Source: JAGOZV01 sp964346445
GTDB lineage: Bacteria; Patescibacteriota; Saccharimonadia; Saccharimonadales; Saccharimonadaceae
Direction: 5' to 3'
NCBI GenBank assembly: GCA_964346445.1
Contig: CAYFUI010000004.1
Coordinates: 1-39,524 of the forward strand
Length of the DNA stretch: 39,524 nucleotides
Both the position numbers and the translations under genes were made by a program. Positions 39,481 through 39,524 of this stretch are shown here, piece after piece (within the stretch, counting starts at the first letter, position 1; the number at the start of each line of letters is the position of its first letter). The notes under the pieces are model-generated. The model was given only the letters and a program-made list of their open reading frames with translations. It did not search any database and was not told the DNA's origin.

Positions 39481-39524
39481 ATGCGTACAAATAAAGGTTT
39501 TACAATCATTGAACTTTTGATTGT
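39481..39524 (+). CDS. Type IV pilin, N-terminus only (cut by window end)
   Basis: Fourteen full codons are present: MRTNKGFTIIELLI, a textbook type IV prepilin start (short basic leader, G before FTIIE, Glu +5). It has its own promoter and a strong Shine-Dalgarno (AAGGAG), unlike the minor pilin genes, which would suit a highly expressed major pilin. The rest lies outside the window. Confidence 0.85.
   Translation, partial: MRTNKGFTIIELLI

Noticed and set aside
1..39524. CRISPR arrays, insertion sequences, prophage or integrase genes
   Set aside because: No regularly spaced repeats, transposase or integrase motifs were seen. The holin-4-like protein and baseplate-J-like protein are chromosomal families common in CPR, with no other phage genes near them.
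1..39524. UGA recoded as glycine
   Set aside because: TGA ends at least one real gene (2501-2503) and tryptophans in conserved motifs are TGG; no conserved glycine is encoded by TGA.

Overview
The window looks like a chromosomal piece of a Patescibacteria/CPR bacterium, most probably Candidatus Saccharibacteria (TM7). The reasons are the very compact layout (genes overlapping by 1-26 bases, convergent stop codons sharing bases), short or simplified core enzymes (a 515-aa UvrC, a ~470-aa AlaRS without editing domain), a membrane-anchored baseplate-J-like protein beside an FtsA-like protein, type IV pilin-like genes, an RpfB-like protein next to KsgA, and no biosynthetic operons. TGA is used as a normal stop (e.g. 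at 2501-2503), so there is no sign of the UGA=Gly code of Gracilibacteria/SR1. The phylum call is inference from gene content; no database search was possible.

Layout. 1-3.6 kb: typA (minus), two unrecognised small genes around tRNA-Val, tRNA-Leu. 3.6-7.7 kb (minus): uvrC, a holin-4-like membrane protein, secG and a membrane-anchored family 5 solute-binding protein. 7.7-12.8 kb: an EEP-fold nuclease/phosphatase, rplY (bL25), a DedA protein, uvrA. 12.9-15.2 kb: a rhomboid-like membrane region fused to an MprF-type C-terminal domain. 15.2-23.9 kb (minus): an envelope, division and maintenance block: FtsA-like, baseplate-J-like, ruvX, mltG, LysM-CHAP hydrolase, obg, sbcB. 24.0-28.4 kb: an unknown gene (plus), then alaS, ksgA and rpfB-like (minus). 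28.4-32.6 kb: two surface-protein genes, the first behind a ~340-nt structured leader. 32.7-34.1 kb: a tiny membrane protein, a solo receiver protein, folD. 34.2-39.5 kb: an RCC1 beta-propeller gene, at least four pilin-like genes, murB, tRNA-Lys and tRNA-Arg.

Two assembly gaps of exactly 100 N (32460-32559 and 36179-36278) interrupt the DUF11 adhesin and the junction between a minor pilin and the RCC1 protein.

How it fits together. Much of the window concerns the cell surface: cell-wall precursor synthesis (murB), wall remodelling (mltG, LysM-CHAP, Rpf), lipid modification (MprF-like), secretion (secG), DUF11/Pro-rich surface proteins and a pilus cluster. This suits an organism living on the surface of another cell. 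DNA repair is present (uvrA, uvrC, sbcB, ruvX).

Promoters are unusually easy to read. Many genes have an extended -10 box (TGnTATAAT) ending 5-9 bases before the start codon, which predicts leaderless mRNAs. A few genes (rplY, the surface proteins, one pilin) instead carry a strong Shine-Dalgarno sequence.
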